Shown piece after piece: positions 1-6,689 of a stretch of DNA of 13,974 nucleotides. The translations under genes and the position numbers were made by a program. The stretch is from Anaerolineae bacterium (GTDB lineage Bacteria; Chloroflexota; Anaerolineae; JAFGEY01). Position 1 is the first letter of the stretch; every line of letters begins with the position of its first letter. Location of the stretch: the NCBI GenBank assembly GCA_016929205.1, contig JAFGJF010000529.1:1-13974 (forward strand), given 5' to 3'. Under the pieces are notes generated by a model. It was not told the DNA's origin. It searched no databases and was given only the letters and a program-made list of their open reading frames with translations.

Positions 1-1599
1 ATCGCCAAAGCGGGCCTGTAATGGATGCGGGATCGTCTCCTCGTCAGCGTGGGCAAAGGTATAAAACTCACCTGGAAGGTGCGTCACCATATCACCCGAC
101 AATCCCCTTTTCAACAGCAAATATCCATCTTGGGCAGACAGAATGCCGAATTCGCGCGAGTTCAACATCTCCTGCACCTTGCCATAGACCTCGGCGATGG
201 AGATCGGATACGAAGAACCAGTTACGTCCACAAGAACGTACTCGGCGTCGTTGACCGCCGGGAAAAAATAGGCCTTTTCCCGATGGGCCAGGTGCGGATA
301 AAGCCCGGATTGAGTTGACAACGACGCATCGGCGGGAATCAGGTCCATAAATGTTTGCGCCAACCGGTGGTGAGCCGTCAGACGAGGCGGGCTAAAGCTA
401 CGGGCCAACGGGGTAACACCAAGCTGGTAGTGATGGATGCCGCTGGTCAGCAGCGCCACGACCGCCAACCCATTCACAGCTTGCTGCTGCGGCACCTTGA
501 GCCAGCGCGTCAATTGGCGTGCCAGGAATCCGAGCCCATAAATGCCCGAGATGATGACAAAAGGAACAATAGATGCAGAATAGTGAGCGCCCTCTGAATA
601 GGTCCAGCTCCAGGTGCTAAAGACATTCATCGCCATCACGGGAGCACAGATAACCAGGGTAGCCGGACTGAAAAGGGACATAAACCCCGCGCTGGCCAAC
701 AGCCCCCCCAGATAAGCGACGATGCCAGGCTGGCCAAACCATCTCAGGAGCAGCATGGGTTCGCGCAAAATATTGAGCACCGACGCTTTGAGCGTCGGTC
801 CAAAAACCGCGATCCGGTAGAGAAAGGGAGAACTGCCGAGCCCGTTATAGGTGGGCAAGATCACCTGCGTGCAGACCAAGAACCAACTCAACCCCATTAG
901 CGTCACCACTGCGCCAATCCTGCGCTCTTGAAGAAAGATAAAGGCATAAATCCCCATCATCATCACGACCAGAGGAATATCCTCTTTGGCGAGCATGCTC
1001 AAGATGGTCATGACAAAAAAGAGCCGGTATCGACGCGCTTGGAGAAAATAAAAGCCAAAGAGCAGGAAACTGGCCGTCAGCGAGACGGCGTGAAAATCGG
1101 ACAGGTTGGCCCCCTCTATGCCCGGTGCCAGGAGATAAGCCAAAGCAAAAACCAGGCCGGCAAAACCACTGCCTAGACGATCTCGAGCCAGCCAAAACGC
1201 GGGCAGCGCCCCCAGCCCAATGACTGCCGTTTGCAGCACGAGCAAGGTCACAGGGCTGTCGTAGATCAGATAAAAAAGCGAGATAGGAACGAGCAACAGC
1301 TCCACGTGGTAGGCAAGGAGGATATCGATGCGACGAAACGCGTCCAGCGGCAAATCGATGAGGGCATTCTCGTAGGTGGAAAAGCGCATAAATCGCCCAT
1401 GCAGCGTGTTCCATACCACCTGATCGGTATAACCCAGGTCCATCGCATTCGACTGGAATGTCTCGTGGCGCAAGATCGAGAGCCACGAAAACAGGATGAT
1501 ATAGAGCACGATCGAGAGCGTGACCAGGGCAGGAAAAACAAGAGACCCCTCACCACGCCTGGTCCAATGCCCCTCCTTATGCGGAGCGTCTTGTGTCAT
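1..1599 (-). CDS. DUF2079 family multi-spanning membrane protein (partial, C-terminus beyond window)
   Basis: Reading the minus strand from the ATG at 1599 gives 533 codons without a stop up to the window edge; the C-terminus is missing. The protein starts MTQDAPHKEGHW and quickly enters hydrophobic segments. Family-typical stretches are visible: DLGYTDQVVWNTLHGRF near residue 55, LSDFHAVSLTASFLLFG near 170, and MLAKEDIPLVVMM near 200 (the conserved K-E-D). Later helices follow (AYLGGLLASAGFMSLF, PFVIISGIYGLGFL). These are the hallmarks of DUF2079, an integral membrane family whose fold resembles GT-C/PMT-type glycosyltransferases; its reaction is unknown. The distal visible part (from about residue 430) is a soluble domain, as is usual for GT-C-like proteins. 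It starts 16 bases after the stop of the heme membrane protein, with AAAAAGG upstream as a weak ribosome site. It is probably the last or near-last gene of the leftward operon. A role in transferring a lipid-linked sugar is inferred from the fold and the GT2 gene in the same operon. Confidence 0.85.
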   Translation of the reverse strand, partial: MTQDAPHKEGHWTRRGEGSLVFPALVTLSIVLYIILFSWLSILRHETFQSNAMDLGYTDQVVWNTLHGRFMRFSTYENALIDLPLDAFRRIDILLAYHVELLLVPISLFYLIYDSPVTLLVLQTAVIGLGALPAFWLARDRLGSGFAGLVFALAYLLAPGIEGANLSDFHAVSLTASFLLFGFYFLQARRYRLFFVMTILSMLAKEDIPLVVMMMGIYAFIFLQERRIGAVVTLMGLSWFLVCTQVILPTYNGLGSSPFLYRIAVFGPTLKASVLNILREPMLLLRWFGQPGIVAYLGGLLASAGFMSLFSPATLVICAPVMAMNVFSTWSWTYSEGAHYSASIVPFVIISGIYGLGFLARQLTRWLKVPQQQAVNGLAVVALLTSGIHHYQLGVTPLARSFSPPRLTAHHRLAQTFMDLIPADASLSTQSGLYPHLAHREKAYFFPAVNDAEYVLVDVTGSSYPISIAEVYGKVQEMLNSREFGILSAQDGYLLLKRGLSGDMVTHLPGEFYTFAHADEETIPHPLQARFGD

Positions 1600-1615
1600 C
1601 TCGAACTGGGCCTTT

Positions 1616-2242
1616 TTAGCGGCTCGATTTTTTCGCACGAGGCCGGCGCTGCAGCCGTTTTTGGACAAACGTACCCGCCAAAACAAGGGCCATGATGATC
1701 GCCACTGCCTTCATAGCCAGGAACCGGAAATCTGACCCAAGCAAGATGGCGTGGGCAGTCGCCAAAAAAAAGGCCACATAGTTGAGCATATGAACGATTC
1801 GCCAATACTGCCGCAGCCACTTTTGCTTAAGAGTAAAGCCCAACAACGCAGCCAGCGCCGCAATGCCAATCAGATAAAAGGCGACTGGCCCTCCCCATTG
1901 TAAGAAAACGATCCAGGATGTAAAGCGCGGCACAAAAACGCCGGGGCTCCGTAGATTGAAAGCCGCCGCCAGGGGATGCACCGTGATCAACACCAAGCCA
2001 GTCACGGCCACGATGTGATGCGTTTTGACAAAAGGGCGGCCAAAGAAACGGACCAACTGTTTCATATAGGGGGAGGAAAGTGCAGTTGCAAAGACGCACA
2101 GATACCCAAGCAAGGCAGCCGTACGGACAACCCAGTATAACGGTGTGATGTATGGCTGCAGGACAACCCAACCACCGGCCAGTATCAAGGCAATGGCCCC
2201 TGCCAGAATGAGAATCCACGTTTTCTGCGTTTTTTTTGCCAC
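1616..2242 (-). CDS. ferric reductase-like / MsrQ-like transmembrane heme protein
   Basis: A 208-residue polytopic membrane protein of the ferric-reductase-like transmembrane domain type (the family of MsrQ/YedZ and the NOX core). It has about six hydrophobic segments: about 10-28, 38-55, 76-95, 115-136, 150-168 and 175-192. Histidines sit where b-heme ligands are expected: H75-H76 in VKTHH, H89 in TVHPLAAA, H151 in RIVHMLNY and H164 in ATAHAILL. MsrQ passes electrons from quinone or flavin to a periplasmic partner. No MsrP-type molybdoprotein is in the window, so the partner here may be the neighbouring c-type heme or EB_dh-like proteins (inference). The C-terminus is very basic (RRPRAKKSSR), fitting a cytoplasmic tail. 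The start is GTG at 2242, with AAGGAG six bases upstream. An overlapping ATG two bases earlier is in another frame and gives no family match. Assignment as a heme membrane protein is solid; the partner is unknown. Confidence 0.8.
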   Translation of the reverse strand: MAKKTQKTWILILAGAIALILAGGWVVLQPYITPLYWVVRTAALLGYLCVFATALSSPYMKQLVRFFGRPFVKTHHIVAVTGLVLITVHPLAAAFNLRSPGVFVPRFTSWIVFLQWGGPVAFYLIGIAALAALLGFTLKQKWLRQYWRIVHMLNYVAFFLATAHAILLGSDFRFLAMKAVAIIMALVLAGTFVQKRLQRRPRAKKSSR

Positions 2243-2248
2243 ATTGAT

Positions 2249-2254
2249 CTCCTT
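2249..2254 (-). promoter_or_regulatory. ribosome binding site deciding a GTG start
   Basis: AAGGAG on the minus strand lies six bases before the GTG at 2242. It supports GTG as the start of the ferric-reductase-like gene rather than the ATG that overlaps it out of frame. Confidence 0.7.
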
Positions 2255-2286
2255 TTAAAATGTAACGTGACTGTTCAGAGGGTATC

Positions 2287-2336
2287 AGAAACCAGATTTT
2301 GCGGGTCAAACACACCCGATCAAGAACCGGGCTTCT
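2287..2336. repeat. 50-bp imperfect palindrome in the 114-bp intergenic gap
   Basis: The outer arms are AGAAACCAGATT (2287-2298) and AACCGGGCTTCT (2325-2336). They pair over 12 positions with one mismatch and two wobbles in the leftward transcript. An inner perfect five-pair stem, CGGGT with ACCCG, caps it. It lies between the EB_dh-like gene and the ferric-reductase-like gene, the only long gap in the leftward operon. There is no good T-run after it in the leftward direction, so a simple terminator is unlikely. It could be an RNA processing or attenuation site, or a dispersed repeat. Its left arm shares AGAAACCAG(A/G)TTTT with the palindrome at 12867-12901. Confidence 0.6.
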
Positions 2337-2356
2337 TGTCTCACTAGCCTGAGCAT

Positions 2357-3154
2357 CTACGGCCGGAAAACCAAAAGGTATCGATCTGAAATGGGGTCCG
2401 GACGCCCTTCAATCCGCTCAAAAACTTTGACCAGGAAAGAAAAAGCCTGATCCGGGTCATCAAATTGCAGATCGAAAGGATTGGCGCTTACCAGGGGGCG
2501 GCCCCATTCCAGCGTCCAGGTCCCGGCGTCCCAACTGCCACTCGCTTCGAGTGCCCCACTGCCGCCCTGGGGAATCGTCTCGGTATTGGCGTAAACAAAG
2601 CGCCCGGTCCCATCGGCAAAGGCAGTATGGCAGACGACAGTGCAATCCAGAACATGTGCCGCCGGCTCCGGAATGCGCCAATGAAGAGTAAGCTTGTTAA
2701 ATAGCGTATTCTCTCCACCCGAAAGAGGCGCGCCAGGCCACTGCGCAAAAAAATAGAGAGCCTGCTCGGTATGTACCGCACGCATCTCCAAATCAAATGC
2801 GTGTTCGGGGCTATCCAATCCCCAGGTGAGCGGTATCTGCAATGGTTCGACGCCAGTCCAAACAGCCTCCATTTGGCCATCTATAACCGGGGGAGAACCA
2901 ACTTGACGCGAGACCAGGCGACCAGCAAGCTCGGTATCCATCTCGCCCACCGCGGCTTCTAGCGTTGGCGTCGCAAGCACAACCGTTGCCGTTGGAAAAA
3001 CCGTTGCCGTTCCCACAGTTGTAGGCACACGCGCGGCGGTGGCGGGCAAAGTGGTTCCAACAGTGCAGCCCGCCAGCATCACCAGCAGCAAGAGCGTTAC
3101 CGCCACGCGCATTCGATCCATTTTCAGTCCGGTATCCATCACACAATGTTTCAT
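2357..3154 (-). CDS. lipoprotein with ethylbenzene dehydrogenase-like heme-binding domain and a CX3CH motif
   Basis: A 265-residue lipoprotein. A hydrophobic signal (about 16-29) ends in the lipobox LAGC with C30 as the lipidated cysteine. A Thr/Ala/Pro-rich spacer follows to about residue 70. The remainder resembles the EB_dh domain (heme-b-binding gamma subunits of DMSO-reductase-family enzymes and related cytochromes): PPVIDGQMEAVW at 88-99, ALYFFAQWPGAP at 132-143, GTWTLEWGRPLV at 211-222, then DLQFDDPDQAFSFLVKVFE at 228-246. CTVVCH at 171-176 is CX3CH, not the canonical CX2CH of c-type heme. It may bind a covalent heme by a variant site, or something else; this is not decided by sequence. 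The start ATG overlaps the stop of the cytochrome c gene as ATGA, which suggests translational coupling and a shared extracytoplasmic complex. A later in-frame ATG (codon 12) would also leave an intact signal. Confidence 0.78.
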   Translation of the reverse strand: MKHCVMDTGLKMDRMRVAVTLLLLVMLAGCTVGTTLPATAARVPTTVGTATVFPTATVVLATPTLEAAVGEMDTELAGRLVSRQVGSPPVIDGQMEAVWTGVEPLQIPLTWGLDSPEHAFDLEMRAVHTEQALYFFAQWPGAPLSGGENTLFNKLTLHWRIPEPAAHVLDCTVVCHTAFADGTGRFVYANTETIPQGGSGALEASGSWDAGTWTLEWGRPLVSANPFDLQFDDPDQAFSFLVKVFERIEGRPDPISDRYLLVFRP

Positions 3155-4953
3155 TGAACCCTGTATTGCACCGTCAACATGTTACTCGTGTTGCACTGGT
3201 GATCGACGGCAAAAAAGGTCCAGGTGTGCAAACCAGAGGCCAGGTTGGGCAACGTGACCTGCACCGCATACTGGTTGCCGCCAACGTGGCGCATAATGTA
3301 GGCCACACGCAGGTCGGGATTCAAAGCAAAAATTTGGTCTTCAGCCAGGTTGGGCATACCCTGCGGATCGGTGGCCGTCACCCGAAACGTGACCGCCGCG
3401 TTGCCAGGCCCGGACGATGGCTCGATCGCCGCATTGGACACTGTCGGAGTCTGATCGCCAACGCTGGCGCCGGGAATGACAATACCGGCATCAGCCATCG
3501 CGCCCGGAAAGAGATTGACGTGCACTTCATGATAGATCAAACCGGCGTCATACGCCTTGACCTGCAAAGCTGGAACGGCCGCAACGTTGGCAATCGTGGC
3601 CCAGCCAGCATCGTTGGTACGAACCCCCACCGGCGTGTGCGCGGTGAGCACGGTCACAAATGCGCCGGCGATGGGACTGCCGGCCTGGTTGGTGACCCGG
3701 ACACGCACGATGCCGACCAAACCGGCATCGCGCACCGCCTGGGTGGCTAACGGCCACGCATCGAGGCGGGACGTATACACCATCTGGGCAGCGAGAGGCC
3801 AGGCTTCACCAAAAGAGTTTTTTCCCAACGCCTGGTTCGCCTGATTGACCACGACGTTGACCTGGTCGATGACCCGCCGGATGACAGCCTTGGCATTTTC
3901 GTTGGGAATATCGTTGAGGGCTTGATTGGCCTGGTCTATCGCCGCTTGCCCCTGCGCGACGGCTGTCGTGGCATGCTGCTTGAGGATTCCCAGTCGCCCG
4001 GCATCATCGCCAGCCTGCCGTTCTGGCAGGTCCTTGGCAAAATCGGAAGCAACCTTCATATCGTTTACGTGCTGCCACATGGCCAAGAGAGCGCCGGTCG
4101 GAAAGCTCGGCGCGGCAACGGGCGTCGGCGTAGGTGGCGCCAGGCTGCGTAACCAGGCATAGATATGCTGCAATTCCAGGTCAGTGATCTGATCTTCCGT
4201 AAAGGCCGGCATAGACGATGCCCCGGTGCGCACCCGCAGCAACACCTGGTCAAAGCCCAAACCGGTACCGGCCAGTTTCGGACCGATGTCGCCCTGAGCA
4301 CTGGCGCCATGGCAGTTTTGACATGGCTTTTGCTGCCACACTTGCTGCCCTGTGGCCGGGTCGGGTGCCGCCGGCAGAGACGGCGTTTCCGTCGGGACTG
4401 GCGTGGAGGTGGGAACGGTCGTTGGTGTGGACGTTGGCGCAGCCGTCGGTGTTTCCGCTGGCTTGGTGGCATCGGCGGCAGTTGGCGTCGCCGCTACCGC
4501 TTCAGTAGCCGTTGGCGTTGGTGGTTCTTGCGTCGGCGTAGGAGGCGCAAGACTGCGAAGCCAGGCATAGATATGCTGTACTTCGATATCACTGACCTGC
4601 TCCCCCGTAAAAGCCGGCATAGACCCTTTACCCTCGCGCACACGCAGCAACACTTGGTCTAGATCCAGTGCGGTACCGGCCAACTTGGGACCGATACTTC
4701 CCTCGGCGTCCGCACCGTGGCAGCCGCTGCATGGTTTTCCTTGCCAAAGTTGCTGCCCTACGGCAGGATCGGGTATCGTTGGCTGTGATGAGGATTCCGT
4801 GGGAGTAGATAGCGACAGCGTCGGCTCCGCCGTGGGCGTTGCCGTCGGCTCAACCACCGCCTGTTCCGGTGTCGCCTTGCAAGCGACGCCAAACAACATC
4901 GTAAGCAATAATACAACTGCAATCCATAACCATCGCATCCCATTTTTATTCAT
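3151..4953 (-). CDS. secreted tandem monoheme cytochrome c with C-terminal beta-sandwich domains
   Basis: A 600-residue exported protein. The signal (about 6-24) ends at FGVAC (C25), a weak lipobox, so it may be a lipoprotein or cleaved. A Thr/Pro/Ser linker leads to cytochrome c domain 1 (heme motif CSGCH at 75-79, likely distal ligand M112 in GSMPAF), a second PT-rich linker, then domain 2 (CQNCH at 211-215, M248 in SSMPAF). After a third short linker comes a helical, Gln/Asn/Ala-rich segment (about 285-395). Next is a carboxypeptidase-regulatory-like beta domain (about 410-485, with AGSPIAGAFVTVL and NDAGWATI), and last a second Ig-like beta domain. It probably shuttles electrons outside the membrane. 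It is preceded by a radical SAM gene and overlaps the EB_dh-like gene by four bases. The ATG at 4953 is chosen because AGGAG lies seven bases upstream; an ATG seven codons earlier has no such site. Confidence 0.85.
   Translation of the reverse strand: MNKNGMRWLWIAVVLLLTMLFGVACKATPEQAVVEPTATPTAEPTLSLSTPTESSSQPTIPDPAVGQQLWQGKPCSGCHGADAEGSIGPKLAGTALDLDQVLLRVREGKGSMPAFTGEQVSDIEVQHIYAWLRSLAPPTPTQEPPTPTATEAVAATPTAADATKPAETPTAAPTSTPTTVPTSTPVPTETPSLPAAPDPATGQQVWQQKPCQNCHGASAQGDIGPKLAGTGLGFDQVLLRVRTGASSMPAFTEDQITDLELQHIYAWLRSLAPPTPTPVAAPSFPTGALLAMWQHVNDMKVASDFAKDLPERQAGDDAGRLGILKQHATTAVAQGQAAIDQANQALNDIPNENAKAVIRRVIDQVNVVVNQANQALGKNSFGEAWPLAAQMVYTSRLDAWPLATQAVRDAGLVGIVRVRVTNQAGSPIAGAFVTVLTAHTPVGVRTNDAGWATIANVAAVPALQVKAYDAGLIYHEVHVNLFPGAMADAGIVIPGASVGDQTPTVSNAAIEPSSGPGNAAVTFRVTATDPQGMPNLAEDQIFALNPDLRVAYIMRHVGGNQYAVQVTLPNLASGLHTWTFFAVDHQCNTSNMLTVQYRVQ
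4123..4365 (-). repeat. intragenic duplication, copy 2 (second cytochrome c domain)
   Basis: An 81-residue unit running from PDPATGQQVW through CQNCH to LRSLAPPTPT. It aligns without gaps to the unit at 4531-4773, with 61 of 81 residues identical by my count. The copies are 408 bases apart. This looks like an in-frame duplication of a whole monoheme domain plus the start of its Pro/Thr linker. Confidence 0.85.
4531..4773 (-). repeat. intragenic duplication, copy 1 (first cytochrome c domain)
   Basis: The partner of the unit at 4123-4365, running from PDPAVGQQLW through CSGCH to LRSLAPPTPT. Heme cysteines, heme histidine, the methionine in SMPAF and the C-terminal helix (QHIYAWLRSLAPP) are kept in both copies. 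Changes cluster next to the heme motif and in surface loops. Confidence 0.85.
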
Positions 4954-4960
4954 AGCTAAT

Positions 4961-4965
4961 CTCCT
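4961..4965 (-). promoter_or_regulatory. ribosome binding site deciding the cytochrome c start
   Basis: AGGAG on the minus strand lies seven bases before the ATG at 4953. The upstream in-frame ATG at 4974 begins two bases after the stop of the preceding radical SAM gene and lacks a site of this quality. Confidence 0.7.
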
Positions 4966-4976
4966 AACAAGCATAC

Positions 4977-6002
4977 CTACAAAGTCCAGTTGACGCCACA
5001 GAACTCACAAGGATGGAGCGGATGCGCGGTATGGAGCGCTGCCCGCCGGGCGGTATATTTTTCGCTATTCCAGATCTCGGCAAAAGAAGAGTCGAATACG
5101 TTGCCCAAAATGAGGCCAGCATAGTCGGTTGTAGAAAACGGCGAGATACAGCATGGCAAAACATTGCCATTGGCCGTGATATAGGTCGTCGTCCATAGTC
5201 GATAGCAGGCCGAATAGGGCCTATCCTGGATAGGTGCAAAAGACACCGGTTCGCCAGTCTGACCACGCAAGCTCTTTTCGGGCGAAGTTAAACCGGAGGC
5301 ACGAAAGGCCAGCCCGTGCGTACTCGCGCGCTCAACAGCTTGGGCCAGGGCCGCCTCTTCTTGGGCTTGCAGCTGCCCATAGAGCGACTGCTCTGCCTGA
5401 GCCAGACCGTGGTCAATGAGAACCAGTCGCTGTACGTACACTTCGGGCACGCCAATCTCGGCAGCGAGATCGAGCAATGCCGGCAGTTCCGCCAGATTCT
5501 CGCGCATGGCCATGCACCAGAGTGACAGCCGAGGGCGCTCAATGCCGCGCAACACCCTGGCAAACTGGCGCACGTTTCTGACCACAGTCTCAAACGCATC
5601 CACCCCACGGATCCGGGCATACGTAGCCGGAGTCGCAGCATCCAGCGAAACACGATACTCGTCCAATCCGACCCCAATCAGCGCCTTCTGCCAGTTCTCG
5701 TCGAGCAGAATGGCGTTCGAGTTAAACAACACCCTGGTGGACGGTTGCCGCACTTGGACATAGTGGATCATCTCGATCAATTCCGCGTTGAGCAGCGGCT
5801 CGCCGATCCCGTGCAGGACAAGACGATCGAGCGTGTCAAATTGATCCACAATGGCCCGGAACTCGGGCAGTCTCAGATCGCGCAGCGGCTCCAACTGCTC
5901 AAACGTGCGAACACAGGTCTGGCAACGCGAGTTGCAGCGGTTTGTGACCTCGACATAGAGATCGCGTGGCAGTTTTTCAGCGAACGGGCTCCGGTTAGCC
6001 AT
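4977..6002 (-). CDS. radical SAM/SPASM-type protein (341 residues)
   Basis: A radical SAM enzyme: the 4Fe-4S/SAM motif CNSRCQTC gives C23, C27 and C30. It is followed by a GIGEPL segment (65-70, the GGEP-like SAM-binding motif), LFNSNAILL (92-100) and YRVSLDAATPATYARIRG (116-133), which match the family's TIM-barrel strands. The C-terminus has a SPASM/twitch-like auxiliary cluster region: C266, then G279-x4-C284 with adjacent C285, the phrase LGNVFDSSFAEIWNS (299-313), and C332-x2-C335. Such proteins modify peptides, sugars or small molecules by radical chemistry; the substrate cannot be read from sequence. The ATG directly follows the TGA of the GT2 gene (TGAATG), with GGAG seven bases upstream, so translation is probably coupled to the glycosyltransferase. 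No obvious short peptide substrate gene lies next to it. Confidence 0.88.
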   Translation of the reverse strand: MANRSPFAEKLPRDLYVEVTNRCNSRCQTCVRTFEQLEPLRDLRLPEFRAIVDQFDTLDRLVLHGIGEPLLNAELIEMIHYVQVRQPSTRVLFNSNAILLDENWQKALIGVGLDEYRVSLDAATPATYARIRGVDAFETVVRNVRQFARVLRGIERPRLSLWCMAMRENLAELPALLDLAAEIGVPEVYVQRLVLIDHGLAQAEQSLYGQLQAQEEAALAQAVERASTHGLAFRASGLTSPEKSLRGQTGEPVSFAPIQDRPYSACYRLWTTTYITANGNVLPCCISPFSTTDYAGLILGNVFDSSFAEIWNSEKYTARRAALHTAHPLHPCEFCGVNWTL

Positions 6003-6689
6003 TCAGTCTCTCCAAGCGTACTTGATCGTCGTCCCTAACAAGTAATACGCAGCCAGGATCGTTCCCTTGATTGTGCCGCTGACCTTGGATCGCCCGCCGA
6101 TACGCGATCGTGCAGCAACCGGCACCTCGACGATACGATATCCGTGCCGGGCGCATTTGACGATCATTTCGACGGTCCAGCCATAGGTCATCTCGTGCAT
6201 ACTCAATTCGTCCAGCACCGGTCGGCGAATGGCTTTGAACGGTGGCAAGTCGGTAAGACGTTGGCCATAGAGCAGACGAACCAATGCCGTGGTCAGAACA
6301 TTGCCCAGACGCTGGTGAGGAAGCAACGCCCCGCGCGCTGCCGGCCCGAGCACGCGCGAACCAAGGACCAGGTCGGCCTCGCCGCACTTGATTGGCGCCA
6401 CCAGCGTCTGCATCTGGTTGGCATTGTCGCTGCCATCGCCGTCCATAAAAACGAGCACATCGAACGCCGTTCCCGCAGCAGCCGCACCCGCGGCACAGGC
6501 ATAGCCATACCCTCGCCGTTCCTCCCGAACCACCTCGGCTCCCGCTGCCCGTGCCACATCCGCCGTACGGTCTGTAGAGCCATTATCTACCACAATGATC
6601 CGGTCTACCAGCTCACGAGGCACCTCGGCTATTACCCGGGGCAGCGATTCCTGTTCGTTTAGAGCAGGGATAATCGAGGCAATGCTCAT
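6003..6689 (-). CDS. GT2 glycosyltransferase, polyprenyl/dolichol-phosphate sugar transferase type
   Basis: A 228-residue GT-A fold enzyme. Visible motifs: IPALNEQESLP (7-17), VVDNGSTDRTADVA (33-46, nucleotide-sugar binding), DGDGSD (83-88, containing the DxD-type metal site), LGSRVLG (109-115), QRLGN (126-130), LTDLPPFKAIR (145-155) and YGWTVEM (169-175), ending with IGGRSKVSGTIKG (197-209). This arrangement matches the DPM1-like branch of GT2, which transfers a sugar from a nucleotide donor to polyprenyl phosphate on the inner face of the membrane. It has no C-terminal multi-spanning domain, only a weakly hydrophobic end (about 209-222). Its start overlaps the Nudix stop as ATGA, with AAGGAG upstream. 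A lipid-linked sugar could feed a GT-C-like protein such as the DUF2079 gene at the end of this operon (inference). Sugar identity is unknown. Confidence 0.88.
   Translation of the reverse strand: MSIASIIPALNEQESLPRVIAEVPRELVDRIIVVDNGSTDRTADVARAAGAEVVREERRGYGYACAAGAAAAGTAFDVLVFMDGDGSDNANQMQTLVAPIKCGEADLVLGSRVLGPAARGALLPHQRLGNVLTTALVRLLYGQRLTDLPPFKAIRRPVLDELSMHEMTYGWTVEMIVKCARHGYRIVEVPVAARSRIGGRSKVSGTIKGTILAAYYLLGTTIKYAWRD

Noticed and set aside
845..1486. Open frame of 213 codons on the minus strand
   Set aside because: Out of frame with the DUF2079 reading frame, which is open from 1599 to the window edge with clear transmembrane segments and family motifs.
3154..3750. Open frame of 198 codons on the plus strand
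   Set aside because: Antisense shadow of the C-terminal beta domains of the cytochrome c gene, with Arg/Gly-rich, low-information translation.
4352..4570. Val/Gly/Ala-rich open frame on the plus strand
   Set aside because: The reverse-complement reading of the Pro/Thr/Ala linker of the cytochrome c gene; repetitive codons keep it open.
4954..4974. Upstream ATG for the cytochrome c protein
   Set aside because: It contains the ribosome site of the downstream ATG at 4953 inside its first codons and has no good site of its own.
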